DNA from: JAFGSZ01 sp964492185
GTDB taxonomy: Bacteria > Bacteroidota > Bacteroidia > Bacteroidales > UBA10428
Assembly (NCBI GenBank): GCA_964492185.1
Contig: CAZBJH010000109.1
Span: forward strand, 1-12,079
Direction of reading: 5' to 3'
DNA length: 12,079 nucleotides
Of the stretch, positions 6,329-12,079 are shown one piece after another; within the stretch, counting starts at the first letter, position 1; every line of letters starts with the position of its first letter. The position numbers were made by a program, and so were the translations under genes. Under the pieces are notes generated by a model. It was not told where the DNA came from and made no database searches. It saw nothing but the letters and a program-made list of their open reading frames with translations.

Positions 6329-6469
6329 GAGTCTGTCAATAAACTCGCAGTGTTTGTTCAGAATGTTCGAGATCAAGACGCGTGAGCATTTTAAACCGCG
6401 ATATACTAAAGTATTTGAGGATTTAAAATGTGAGCAGCAACGCGGATATCGGACTTTATGGACAGACAC
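6329..6469 (+). repeat. palindromic MITE-like element, type B, copy 1
   Basis: 141 bp from GAGTCTGTCAATAAACTC to TTTATGGACAGACAC. By my hand alignment it differs from the inverted copy at 10572-10712 at 8 positions (about 94% identity). The core is a hairpin with GCATTTTAAA pairing with TTTAAAATGT and ATACT-AA-AGTAT at the tip, enclosed by an outer imperfect stem. It ends three bases before the apbE stop codon, so the nqr-apbE transcript would run directly into this hairpin, which might terminate it or protect its 3' end. It encodes no protein. Confidence 0.8.
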
Positions 6470-6472
6470 TGG

Positions 6473-7498
6473 TTATAAAGACTCGATACTAACTGCAATG
6501 CCCGGTGTAAAATAAACTTCATGCTCACCTTCATCATTACTGTATATAAGGTAAGCATCGAGTTTTTCATTATTACTCAGGAATTCTTTGGCTTTTTCAA
6601 GACCCATAACCATAAATGCTGTGGCATAAGCATCAGCCGTAATGCAATTCTCTGCCACCACTGTAGAGCTAAGCAGATTGCTAAGCGCGGGATATCCCGT
6701 GGAAGGATCGATGGTATGTGCATATTTCTTACCGTCTTTTTCGTAGAACTGGCGATAATTACCCGAAGTGGCCAGTGATTTGTTATCGAGCGTGATCACC
6801 GCCTGCATATCGGCCCCGGGTATCATATTATTGTCTTTAGGTTTGTCTATGCCTATCCGCCAAATCATTCCTTCTTTGTTTTTTCCCTTTGTCCTGACCT
6901 CTCCACCGATCTCCACGAGGTAATTACGAATATTTTTATCATCGAGAAGATCCGCTACCAAGTCAACCGAGTAACCTTTTGCTATGGCATTTACATTAAG
7001 CATTGTTTCAGGGTGTTCTTTTATTATCTTTTTGTCTTCCATGCGAATCATGTCCATGCCCACAAAGCGGATAAGACTGTCGATAAGCTGGCTGTCTGAT
7101 TCGGCTTTATCCGAGGATCCGAATCCCCAGGCATTAACCAACGGTGCAACGGTAATGTCGAAAGCACCGTCCGTTGCTTCGTAAACCCCGCGTGCCTCGT
7201 TGTAAACAGTTACAAGATATTCGTCAGCTGTCACTCCCGGCTCATCGCGGTTGATTTTAGAGATTAAGGAATTGGGGATATATATTGACAGTGACCTTTC
7301 AAACTCATCAAGCAGAACTTCTATCTCTTCCTTAAGGTTCCCCTTCCCGCGGTTTTCATATGTAATATTATATGATGTCCCCTGCGTGAATCCTGAGATA
7401 CGGGTGTATTCACTTAAGAGCAAGTCCCGTGTATAAATGATCCCCGCTGCTATGGTGATGATCACAATAATTATACGTATGCTTTTTCTGTTTATCAT
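6473..7498 (-). CDS. apbE: FAD:protein FMN transferase (ApbE)
   Basis: 341 residues, normal ApbE length. It hydrolyses FAD and attaches FMN through a phosphoester bond to Thr in target proteins; in this operon those are NqrB and NqrC. Motifs in order: NVNAIAKGYSVDLVAD (168-183), YLVEIGGEVRTKG (193-205), LATSGNYRQF (242-251), KKYAHTIDPSTGYPA with H261 (257-271), and the metal-binding region CITADAYATAFMVMG (285-299). Residues 7-23 form a hydrophobic span without a lipobox cysteine, so it is probably anchored in the membrane with the catalytic domain outside, where the NqrC and NqrB flavin sites lie. It starts 12 bp after nqrF and is the last gene of the operon. The stop codon is followed within three bases by a palindromic repeat. 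Confidence 0.95.
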   Translation of the reverse strand: MINRKSIRIIIVIITIAAGIIYTRDLLLSEYTRISGFTQGTSYNITYENRGKGNLKEEIEVLLDEFERSLSIYIPNSLISKINRDEPGVTADEYLVTVYNEARGVYEATDGAFDITVAPLVNAWGFGSSDKAESDSQLIDSLIRFVGMDMIRMEDKKIIKEHPETMLNVNAIAKGYSVDLVADLLDDKNIRNYLVEIGGEVRTKGKNKEGMIWRIGIDKPKDNNMIPGADMQAVITLDNKSLATSGNYRQFYEKDGKKYAHTIDPSTGYPALSNLLSSTVVAENCITADAYATAFMVMGLEKAKEFLSNNEKLDAYLIYSNDEGEHEVYFTPGIAVSIESL

Positions 7499-7510
7499 TA
7501 TTATTTGCTG

Positions 7511-8441
7511 TTAACCTCCAAAATCATCAAAATCAACCATCTCATCAGGCACACCCATGTCGTAAAGCATTTTAAGCACTGCTTCATTCATCATTGGCGG
7601 GCCGCATAAATAATATTCAATTTCTTCGGGTTCTTCAAGATCACACAGGTATTCATCATACAACACCTTGTGTATAAATCCCGTGTACCCGTCCCAGTTA
7701 TCTTCTTCAAGGGGCTCCGAAAGTGCTATATTAAAAGTGAAGTTAGGAAATTCCTTTTCTATCTTACGGAACTCTTTCTCATAAAAAATTTCCCTTTTTG
7801 ACCGTGCCCCGTACCAGTATGTTACCTTCCTTTTGGTTTTTTTAGTATGGAAAAGGTGGAATATATGTGACCGCAGGGGAGCCATACCGGCGCCACCGCC
7901 GACATATACCATTTCCCTGTCGGTATCCTTAATAAAGAAATCACCGTAGGGGCCCGAGATGGTTACTTTATCCCCGGGTTTTCGTGANNNNNNNNNNNNN
8001 NNNNNNNNNNNNNNNNNNNNNNNNNNNNNNNNNNNNNNNNNNNNNNNNNNNNNNNNNNNNNNNNNNNNNNNNNNNNNNNNNNNNNNNTTTAACCTGGCAT
8101 CCCAGCCTCCAGTTATCCTGTTGTTCCTTACGGGTAAAGAACCCTGTTTCGGTCGGGAGAATTGATCCACCGCCCTCGAGCACCTGGCATTTGCACATGG
8201 CGCATGTTCCTCCGCCACCACATGCTGAGGGAAGAAAAATACCCTGGTTAGACAGAGTGGTCAGCACGGTGGATCCCGGATCAACAGTGAACTCTTTATC
8301 GTTAACCTTTAATTCCACCTCTCCCTGCGGCGTTAACTTTTTACGTGCATATAACAGTACGCCGACCAGGATAAGGATAACCGCGAGAAAGATCCCTATA
8401 CTTATTAAAAGAGTGCCTAATACCGAAGTTAATATGATCAT
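7511..8441 (-). CDS. nqrF: Na+-NQR subunit F (NADH dehydrogenase subunit, split by gap)
   Basis: The NADH-oxidising entry subunit. Bases 8441-8088 give 118 residues: a membrane anchor (4-30), then a plant-type ferredoxin domain with [2Fe-2S] ligands C74, C80, C83 and C115 in ACGGGGTCAMC...GC. After the 100-N gap, 7987-7514 give about 158 residues of the ferredoxin-reductase part: SGPYGDFF, the NAD-binding VGGGAGMAPLRSHIF, YYLCGPPMM and the C-terminal DDFGG end typical of NqrF. The FAD-binding domain, including the RxYS-type motif, falls in the gap. Together 276 residues are present, whereas the family has about 405-420, so roughly 130-140 residues (about 400 bp) are missing. The frames on the two sides differ with 100 N and would agree if the real gap were a multiple of three. 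The gene starts 12 bp after nqrE. It is probably intact in the organism. Confidence 0.93.
7988..8087. other. assembly gap of 100 N inside nqrF
   Basis: Exactly 100 N. It removes the FAD-binding domain of NqrF. From the usual NqrF length the true missing sequence should be near 400 bp, and frame continuity requires a multiple of three. Confidence 0.95.
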
Positions 8442-8453
8442 TGTTCAATAATA

Positions 8454-9071
8454 TCAAAGTTGAATACCCATAAAGCTCATAAAAGCAATACCCATCAGTC
8501 CGGTAATAATAAAAGTAATACCAAGTCCTCTCAATGGTGCAGGCACATTCGAATACTTGATCTTTTCCCTGATCGCCGCTATCCCTGCAATGGCCAGGAA
8601 CCAGCCAACACCTGATCCCAGTCCGAAAGCAGTAGCCTCGGCAATATTGGCATAGTCACGTTCCTGCATAAAAAGCGAGCCGCCCAGTATGGAACAGTTA
8701 ACGGCGATAAGAGGAAGGAATATCCCTAATGAGCTGTACAGTGCCGGCGAAAACTTTTCAATAATCATTTCAACAAGCTGCACCATGGAAGCTATCACTG
8801 CAATAAACATAATAAATGACAAAAAGCTTAGGTCTACATCCAAAAGATTGGGGCTTATCCATGCCAGTGCTCCTTCTTTTAAAATATAATTTTCTATCAG
8901 GTAATTGATGGGAACAGTGATCCCCAAAACGAATATTACCGCTAACCCCAGTCCCACTGAAGTCTTAACAGTCTTTGATACGGCCAGGTAAGAACACATG
9001 CCCAGGAAGTATGCAAAGATCATGTTATCTATAAATACTGATCTTACGAATATGTTTACCAGGTTTTCCAT
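8454..9071 (-). CDS. nqrE: Na+-NQR subunit E
   Basis: 205 residues with six predicted membrane helices, the standard NqrE size. It is homologous to NqrD and to RnfA, and forms with NqrD the membrane core that carries an iron centre between cysteines of the two subunits. The two half-channel cysteines are C26 in GMCSYLAVS and C126 in VNCSILGG. Other signatures are FIDNMIFAYFLG (13-24), KFSPALYSSLGIFLPLIAVN (106-125) and GLGSGVGWFLAI. It starts 6 bp after nqrD, with AAGGA seven bases before the ATG, one of the few Shine-Dalgarno-like sequences in the window. It is transcribed in the nqrBCDEF-apbE operon. Confidence 0.96.
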   Translation of the reverse strand: MENLVNIFVRSVFIDNMIFAYFLGMCSYLAVSKTVKTSVGLGLAVIFVLGITVPINYLIENYILKEGALAWISPNLLDVDLSFLSFIMFIAVIASMVQLVEMIIEKFSPALYSSLGIFLPLIAVNCSILGGSLFMQERDYANIAEATAFGLGSGVGWFLAIAGIAAIREKIKYSNVPAPLRGLGITFIITGLMGIAFMSFMGIQL

Positions 9072-9077
9072 TGATCC

Positions 9078-9725
9078 TTAGTTTGACTCAATTAATTCTT
9101 TGTTTCTGCTTCTTTGCACCCAAATTATTATCCCCACTGTTATCAGCGCCATGGGGGGAAGTATCATCAGTCCGTTATTCACATAGCCCGTGCTATAGAG
9201 CCCTGTTTTTTCAAGGATCGGGTATCCCCACACTGTCCCCGAACCCAATAGCTCACGGAAAAAGGCAACTATAATAAGGATTAAACCATAGCCCGCGGCA
9301 TTACCTATACCATCAAGGAAGGCAGGCCACGGTTTGTTGCCCATAGCAAAGGCTTCAAGCCTTCCCATAATTATACAGTTGGTAATTATCAGTCCTACAA
9401 AAACAGACAGTTGCTTACTCACGTCGTAAGCATAGGCTTTCAGTATCTGGTCGACCAGTATCACCATAGCTGCAATTACGGTGAGCTGCACGATAATACG
9501 TATCCTGGGCGGTATATAATTACGCATTAATGAAATGACTACATTTGATACGGCCATAACGGCAATGACAGCTATGGCCATAACTACTGAGGGTTCAAGC
9601 TTGACAGTTACCGCCAGGGCCGAACATATGCCCAGCACCTGGACGGTAATGGGGTTGCTTTTATTTATTGGTTCCTTCAGAAGCTTAATGTTCTTTGGAG
9701 AAAATAATGGTTCCTTATCACTCAT
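9078..9725 (-). CDS. nqrD: Na+-NQR subunit D
   Basis: 215 residues with six membrane helices, homologous to NqrE and RnfE. Core cysteines are C34 in VLGICSALAVT and C117 in LIITNCIIMGRLEAFAM, the expected ligands of the intramembrane iron centre shared with NqrE. Other marks are MRNYIPPRIRIIVQL (67-81) and FFRELLGSGTVWG. Its start codon overlaps the end of nqrC by 8 bp, so translation of the two is probably coupled. It is part of the sodium-translocating membrane core. Confidence 0.96.
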   Translation of the reverse strand: MSDKEPLFSPKNIKLLKEPINKSNPITVQVLGICSALAVTVKLEPSVVMAIAVIAVMAVSNVVISLMRNYIPPRIRIIVQLTVIAAMVILVDQILKAYAYDVSKQLSVFVGLIITNCIIMGRLEAFAMGNKPWPAFLDGIGNAAGYGLILIIVAFFRELLGSGTVWGYPILEKTGLYSTGYVNNGLMILPPMALITVGIIIWVQRSRNKELIESN

Positions 9726-10557
9726 GATCTGATTCTTTTTGTTTTTTAAAAAAAGGAATATAATCCGACAAATTATCTTCCATCATAGCTTCGAGACCCT
9801 TGCTGGTGATGGTACCTCCTGATATGGCATCCACACTGTGGGGGTCTCCTTCCGGTGCTCCTCCTTTCACTACATTTACGGATGTGAATTCATTATCTTC
9901 GAACAGCTTTTTACCCTGAAAAGCTTTTTCAAACCAGTCTTCCTTGATCTCAGCCCCCAAACCCGGCGTTTCCGATTTATGATCGAAGGTAACTCCGTAA
10001 ATGGTGTTAAAATCTTTTTCCAGGGAAATATATCCCCATATTGCTCCCCAAAGGCCCCTGCCCCTCATCGGAAAAACATAAAAGATCTCATTGTCTTTCT
10101 CACAGATGTATACCGGCAGCCGGCGGGTTTCATAAACTTTATTTATTTCCTTTTCCAGCGTTTCCCTGTCAGGGGGCTTAAGATCAATAAAGCCTGAAAG
10201 TAACCTTTTAAAGGGGCTTGCCTGCTGTTGCAGTGTATCTTCCTTCAACTGTTTTATTTTTTCGATCTTGGCAAGCTCGGGCTTCATATCAACGGAAAGT
10301 GCCCCTTCTTCATCTATCTTTTCACCATTACTGTTCACCACGTAGCTTTCGATGATAAATTCATTGTATTTATCGATGGCATTTTGAGCCGTACTGCTGA
10401 TATTTACAGAAGCCAGGATATCCTGCATCTGCTCTATCCTTACATTATCTTCCTGTTTGGGTTTCAGCAGCAGGGATACCAGTGAAAGAACCGTGGCCAC
10501 AACAATGACCATGATTGCTGAAAAGACGAAAATATATTTATTACTGTAATTCTTCAT
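9718..10557 (-). CDS. nqrC: Na+-NQR subunit C (covalent FMN subunit)
   Basis: 279 residues: one N-terminal membrane anchor (8-31) and a periplasmic FMN-binding domain. The flavinylation site is DAISGGTITS at 243-252; by family rule FMN is attached by ApbE to the last Thr, T251. Also visible are GRGLWGAIWGYISLE (166-180), FDHKSETPGLGAEI (191-204) and VNVVKGGAPEG (227-237), all typical of NqrC. Position 248 of the motif is Gly where the textbook motif (SGATxT) has Ala. I believe this is a normal variant in Bacteroidota. Electrons pass from the NqrD/E iron centre through this FMN to the NqrB FMN. The 3' end overlaps nqrD by 8 bp. The upstream spacer to nqrB, unusually 174 bp, contains a palindromic element. 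Confidence 0.95.
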   Translation of the reverse strand: MKNYSNKYIFVFSAIMVIVVATVLSLVSLLLKPKQEDNVRIEQMQDILASVNISSTAQNAIDKYNEFIIESYVVNSNGEKIDEEGALSVDMKPELAKIEKIKQLKEDTLQQQASPFKRLLSGFIDLKPPDRETLEKEINKVYETRRLPVYICEKDNEIFYVFPMRGRGLWGAIWGYISLEKDFNTIYGVTFDHKSETPGLGAEIKEDWFEKAFQGKKLFEDNEFTSVNVVKGGAPEGDPHSVDAISGGTITSKGLEAMMEDNLSDYIPFFKKQKESDHE

Positions 10558-10564
10558 TTCAACT

Positions 10565-10571
10565 TATTTTA
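10565..10571. repeat. left 7-bp direct repeat flanking the element (candidate target duplication)
   Basis: TATTTTA here is repeated exactly at 10713-10719, immediately on the other side of the 141-bp element. This is the arrangement expected of a transposition target-site duplication. Because other copies are also bordered by TAAATA-like bases, part of it could belong to the element or reflect target preference. Confidence 0.5.
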
Positions 10572-10712
10572 GTGTCTGTCCATAATGTCCGATATCCGCG
10601 TTGCTGCTCGCATTTTAAATCCTCGAATACTTTAGTATACTGCGGTTTAAAATGCTCACGCGCCTTGATCTCGAACATTCTGAACAAACACTGTGAGTTT
10701 ATAGACAGACTC
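10572..10712 (-). repeat. palindromic MITE-like element, type B, copy 2, inside the nqr operon
   Basis: 141 bp, in inverted orientation relative to the copy at 6329-6469 and the same length. Termini are GTGTCTGTCCATAA and, on the other strand, GAGTCTGTCTATAA, matching at 12 of 14 positions. The core forms a hairpin in which GCATTTTAAA pairs perfectly with TTTAAAATGC. It fills the spacer between the nqrB stop (10732) and the nqrC start (10557), so the polycistronic mRNA must contain it. It could act as an mRNA processing site, a stability element, or a partial terminator that changes the ratio of nqrB to nqrCDEF. It has no coding capacity. Confidence 0.8.
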
Positions 10713-10719
10713 TATTTTA
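10713..10719. repeat. right 7-bp direct repeat flanking the element
   Basis: TATTTTA, identical to 10565-10571. The match extends two more bases (AGT in place of the element's own GT), giving TATTTTAGT at both borders. Confidence 0.5.
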
Positions 10720-10731
10720 GTAGTCACGACT

Positions 10732-11916
10732 TTATTTTTTTGCGTTTGCCCCGGCCCTTCTCATTCTTCTTTTAACACCTGCTTCCACAACATAATGGTC
10801 TATTAATGGAGCAAAAACATTCATAAGCAGAATGGCCAGCATAACACCCTCGGGATAGGCAGGATTAAGCACTCGTATAAGTATTGCCAATACACCGACC
10901 AGTAAGCCGTAGATATATTTCCCCCTTTCTGTCTGGGCTGCTGACACCGGGTCGGTAGCCATAAACACCGCCCCGAAAGCAAATCCGCCAAGCACCAGGT
11001 GTTCCCACGCGGGCACCTCCATAAAGGCGTTCACTGCAAAAAGGTTCAGTATCAACCCCATTGCCAGTCCCCCGGCAATTACCGATACAATTATCTTCCA
11101 GCTACCCACGCCTGTCCATATAAGCAACACCGCACCGAGCAAAATTGCCAGGGTGGATGTTTCGCCTATCGATCCGGGTATAGTCCCTATAAACATATCC
11201 TGTATCAGGTAGGGTTCATTAATTCCGTTGACAAAATCAGTGGTGCCGGCAGCTGCCTGTCCCAGAATTGTCTCACCCGAAAAGCCGTCAATGATGCCTT
11301 TCCCTTCTTTCATCCCTGATACCCACACCAGGTTACCCGACATCTCAGCCGGGTAAGCAAAGAAAAGAAAAGCACGTGCCGTAAGTGCCGGGTTCAGAAT
11401 ATTCATTCCTGTTCCCCCGAAAACTTCAACACCGATAATAACAGCAAAGGCTGTGGCCAGAGCCACCATCCACAGGGGGATGTCCGGCGGCAGGATAAGG
11501 GGGATCAGGAAGCCTGTCACAAAAAACCCCTCGCTTACCTCATGGCCCCTGAGCTGGGCAAAAATGATCTCTATTGTTAATCCCACGGCATAGGAAACCA
11601 CGAATACCGGCAGTACTTTAAGAAAACCATAAAGAAAGGTTCCCCAAAGATCTACATCTTCGCCTGTAGCCAGGAAATGCTGATATCCGACGTTCCAAAT
11701 GCCAAAGACCGTGGTGGGTATCATAGCGATAACCACAATTATCATTGTACGTTTCATATCAATGGCATCGCGGATATGCGAACCGGAAGTGGTTACCCTG
11801 TCGGGCACGAACAGTAATGTTTCAATCGCGTCAAATGCCGAATGAAACTTTTCAAACCTGCGGCCCTTTTCAAATTGGGGTTTGACCTTATCAATAATTT
11901 TTCTTAATCTCATCAT
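10732..11916 (-). CDS. nqrB: Na+-NQR subunit B (membrane FMN/riboflavin subunit)
   Basis: 394 residues with about ten membrane helices, homologous to RnfD. The N-terminus RLRKIIDKVKPQFEKG followed by the ETLLFVPDRVT stretch is typical of NqrB. Marker blocks are EGFFVTGFLIPLILPPDIPLW (129-149) and GVEVFGGTGMNILNPALTARAFLFFAYP (162-189). The FMN attachment site is DGFSGETILG (210-219), with FMN expected on T216; the usual Ala before Thr is Glu here. Later blocks are HLVLGGFAFGAVFMATDPVSAAQT and PEGVMLAILLMNVFAPLIDH. It is the Na+-pathway subunit and interacts with quinone. Two ATGs lie in tandem (11914-11916 and 11911-11913); either may be used. A solitary repeat end lies 11 bp upstream. nqrA, normally the gene before nqrB, is not found in the remaining 163 bp. 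Confidence 0.96.
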   Translation of the reverse strand: MMRLRKIIDKVKPQFEKGRRFEKFHSAFDAIETLLFVPDRVTTSGSHIRDAIDMKRTMIIVVIAMIPTTVFGIWNVGYQHFLATGEDVDLWGTFLYGFLKVLPVFVVSYAVGLTIEIIFAQLRGHEVSEGFFVTGFLIPLILPPDIPLWMVALATAFAVIIGVEVFGGTGMNILNPALTARAFLFFAYPAEMSGNLVWVSGMKEGKGIIDGFSGETILGQAAAGTTDFVNGINEPYLIQDMFIGTIPGSIGETSTLAILLGAVLLIWTGVGSWKIIVSVIAGGLAMGLILNLFAVNAFMEVPAWEHLVLGGFAFGAVFMATDPVSAAQTERGKYIYGLLVGVLAILIRVLNPAYPEGVMLAILLMNVFAPLIDHYVVEAGVKRRMRRAGANAKK

Positions 11917-11926
11917 TCGAATAAGA

Positions 11927-11941
11927 TATAGACAAACTCTA
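11927..11941 (-). repeat. solitary element terminus upstream of nqrB
   Basis: TATAGACAAACTCTA differs by one base from TATAGACAGACTCTA, the outer end of the element at 10572-10712. No element body accompanies it: the nqrB start codon lies immediately on the side where the body should be. It is either a relic or a recruited end, and mirrors the arrangement before algH (766-780). Confidence 0.5.
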
Positions 11942-12044
11942 ATTAGTCATGTGTCTGTTTACGTTATTGATCGCTAGTGGTATTTGTTGCCACTCAATTT
12001 TTTATTAATGTCCTTTTATTCACACCGTTATTCATTTTAATTGT

Positions 12045-12079
12045 GTTCATGAGCTTGCTATTAAATGAGTTCATGAGCT
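12045..12079 (+). repeat. partial 24-bp tandem repeat at the window edge
   Basis: GTTCATGAGCT occurs at 12045-12055 and again at 12069-12079, a 24-bp period. Only about one and a half units are in the window, so it may continue beyond it. Its function is unknown. Confidence 0.35.

Larger units (their letters stand above)
11917..12079. other. non-coding region upstream of nqrB; nqrA not visible
   Basis: No recognisable NqrA C-terminus is present on the minus strand. One minus-strand frame stays open for about 28 codons from the window edge but reads nothing I recognise. The stretch is AT-rich and may hold a promoter or leader for nqrB. Confidence 0.45.

Noticed and set aside
6188..6469. 93-residue minus-strand open frame starting MSVHKVRYPRCC
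   Set aside because: It lies wholly within the palindromic elements A and B; the same peptide appears wherever the element end occurs. It is translated repeat, not a gene.
5300..6469. possible CRISPR array
   Set aside because: The repeats are long, palindromic, few and irregularly spaced, with no unique spacers of uniform length and no cas genes.
6521..6778. 85-residue plus-strand frame within apbE, and similar frames opposite nqrC and nqrB
   Set aside because: These are antisense shadows of well-supported genes.
8125..8221. N-terminal piece of a 236-residue frame reading into the nqrF gap (MVAEEHAPCANARCSRAV...)
   Set aside because: It is an out-of-frame translation of the NqrF ferredoxin domain region, joined artificially through the N run.
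10515..10775. 86-residue plus-strand open frame across the nqrB-nqrC spacer
   Set aside because: It is read from the repeat copy and the antisense of nqrC and nqrB ends; it has no protein features.
1..12079. tRNA, rRNA or known riboswitch
   Set aside because: I looked for cloverleaf arms, TψC-like GTTCGA motifs and common riboswitch cores; the GTTCGA at 55-60 and 6365-6370 belongs to simple hairpins or repeats.

Overview
The window looks like a metagenome-derived or draft scaffold from a member of the Bacteroidota, probably a Bacteroidales/Marinilabiliales-type anaerobe or facultative anaerobe. The evidence is protein-level character (Bacteroidota-style AlgH, a fused E1 alpha/beta dehydrogenase, Na+-NQR subunits), near absence of strong Shine-Dalgarno sequences, promoter candidates of the TAxxTTTG type, and moderate GC. 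Two runs of exactly 100 N (3951-4050 and 7988-8087) are scaffold gaps of nominal length. Each interrupts one gene, and the reading frames on either side do not agree with a true length of 100.

Layout, left to right. 1-141: two perfect hairpins downstream of algH. 142-729 (-): algH/yqgE. 781-973: divergent intergenic region with a 9+9 bp inverted repeat and two AT-rich palindromic boxes. 974-2461 (+): NhaC-type Na+/H+ antiporter. 2520-3005 (-): GNAT acetyltransferase, probably transcribed behind the gene at 3079-5075 (-), a fused thiamine-diphosphate 2-oxoacid dehydrogenase E1 (alpha+beta) broken by the first gap. 5076-5511: non-coding, with a promoter candidate and two kinds of palindromic repeat. 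5512-5739 and 5794-5988 (+): two small single-span membrane proteins that resemble each other; the second has the cysteine pattern of the Na+-NQR maturation factor NqrM. 5989-6472: non-coding, largely filled by two adjacent palindromic elements. 6473-11916 (-): nqrB, nqrC, nqrD, nqrE, nqrF (broken by the second gap) and apbE, in that transcriptional order. 11917-12079: non-coding edge; nqrA is not visible.

How the genes work together. The main theme is sodium bioenergetics. NqrB-F form most of the Na+-translocating NADH:quinone oxidoreductase. ApbE attaches FMN covalently to NqrB and NqrC. The NqrM-like small protein would supply or assemble the iron centre held by NqrD/NqrE. NhaC exchanges Na+ and H+ across the same membrane. 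The E1 enzyme would feed acyl-CoA and NADH metabolism, so it is a possible source of NADH for NQR.

The most unusual non-coding feature is a family of short palindromic, MITE-like elements. They share terminal inverted repeats (GAGTCTGTC... / ...GGACAGACAC) but carry two quite different palindromic cores. One 141-bp copy sits inside the nqr operon between nqrB and nqrC, flanked by a 7-bp direct repeat. An inverted copy with the same length and about 94% identity lies just after apbE. Solitary ends of the element sit directly upstream of algH and nqrB.
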